Source: Hydrogenovibrio sp. UBA650 (lineage in GTDB: Bacteria; Pseudomonadota; Gammaproteobacteria; Thiomicrospirales; Thiomicrospiraceae). From it: DNA of 13,267 nucleotides. Below, one piece after another: positions 12,970 through 13,267 of the stretch. Both the position numbers and the translations under genes were made by a program. Numbering within the stretch: position 1 is the stretch's first letter; every line of letters starts with the position of its first letter. The stretch spans positions 1 to 13,267 of the forward strand of contig DBOI01000117.1 in assembly GCA_002299245.1 (NCBI GenBank), given 5' to 3'. The notes below the pieces were generated by a model. That model was not told the DNA's origin. It did not search any database and was given only the letters and a program-made list of their open reading frames with translations.

Positions 12970-13267
12970 ATGAGCGAAAACTATAACGCCTCCGAAATTG
13001 AAGTCTTGACCGGTCTTGACCCGGTTCGAAAACGCCCGGGAATGTATACCGACACTACCCGCCCCAATCACCTAGCCCAAGAAGTTATCGATAATAGTGT
13101 TGACGAAGCGCTAGCTGGTTTTGCATCTGAAATTACAGTGACACACTACGCTGACGGTTCCATGGGAATTCAGGATAATGGTCGTGGTATGCCAGTAGAT
13201 ATTCACCCCGAAGAAGGCGTTCCCGGGGTTGAAGTTATTATGACCCGTTTGCATGCTGGAGGTAAAT
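12970..13267 (+). CDS. parE: DNA topoisomerase IV subunit B, N-terminal part
   Basis: ATPase subunit of topoisomerase IV, which unlinks daughter chromosomes together with ParC. Only the first 99 codons lie in the window; the family length is about 630 aa. The visible part is the start of the GHKL ATPase domain: IEVLTGLDPVRKRPGMYTDT, then NHLAQEVIDNSVDEALAG with the ATP/Mg-binding Glu/Asn region, DNGRGMPVDIHPEEGVPGVE (N2 box), and RLHAGGK at the edge. The TDTTRPNHL segment is typical of ParE rather than GyrB. The ATG is preceded by a weak TGGA site nine bases upstream. No strong promoter was recognised in the 117-base gap to ung. Confidence 0.96.
   Translation, partial: MSENYNASEIEVLTGLDPVRKRPGMYTDTTRPNHLAQEVIDNSVDEALAGFASEITVTHYADGSMGIQDNGRGMPVDIHPEEGVPGVEVIMTRLHAGGK

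Overview
The window reads as ordinary, densely packed chromosome of a gammaproteobacterium of moderate GC content. ErpA, GlyQ, GlyS, Ung and ParE all look like close relatives of their gammaproteobacterial counterparts. Gene order echoes Pseudomonas in two places: argC/erpA/anmK/M23 peptidase, and glyQ/glyS/gmhB/plsC. A sulfur-oxidising Thiomicrospira/Hydrogenovibrio-type host would fit, but that is a guess from overall flavour. No rRNA, tRNA, CRISPR array, transposase or integrase was seen.

Layout. Positions 100-2878 (+) hold argC (arginine synthesis), erpA (A-type Fe-S carrier) and a short-type citrate synthase; a strong hairpin/T-run lies between the last two. Positions 2889-5305 (-) hold a recycling pair, an M23 murein endopeptidase and anmK, joined by a TAGTG overlap. 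Divergent from these, glyQ and glyS (5511-8509, +) encode both subunits of tetrameric glycyl-tRNA synthetase and end in a strong terminator. Positions 8592-12159 (+) form a tight five-gene run: a GmhB-like phosphatase, a PlsC-like acyltransferase, a MotA-family channel protein and two different MotB/OmpA-domain proteins. ung (12163-12852, -) converges on this run. The first 99 codons of parE (+) run off the right edge.

The most interesting part is 9875-12159, a non-flagellar-looking stator cassette. The MotA homologue is followed by two paralogous B subunits. The second (225 aa) keeps the ion-binding Asp in its single membrane helix (D19). The first (256 aa) has Ala at the aligned position (A38) while keeping the rest of the helix pattern and a full peptidoglycan-binding domain. 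This suggests a heterodimeric, asymmetric stator that sits in an envelope-biogenesis operon (LPS heptose, phosphatidic acid) with no flagellar genes nearby.

A second unexplained signal is the 8-mer ACAGGCCT (either strand), found at seven loci here against about 0.4 expected. It lies both in genes and between them, usually after an A/T-rich stretch, which is how a DNA-uptake-type or other genome-wide signature word would look.
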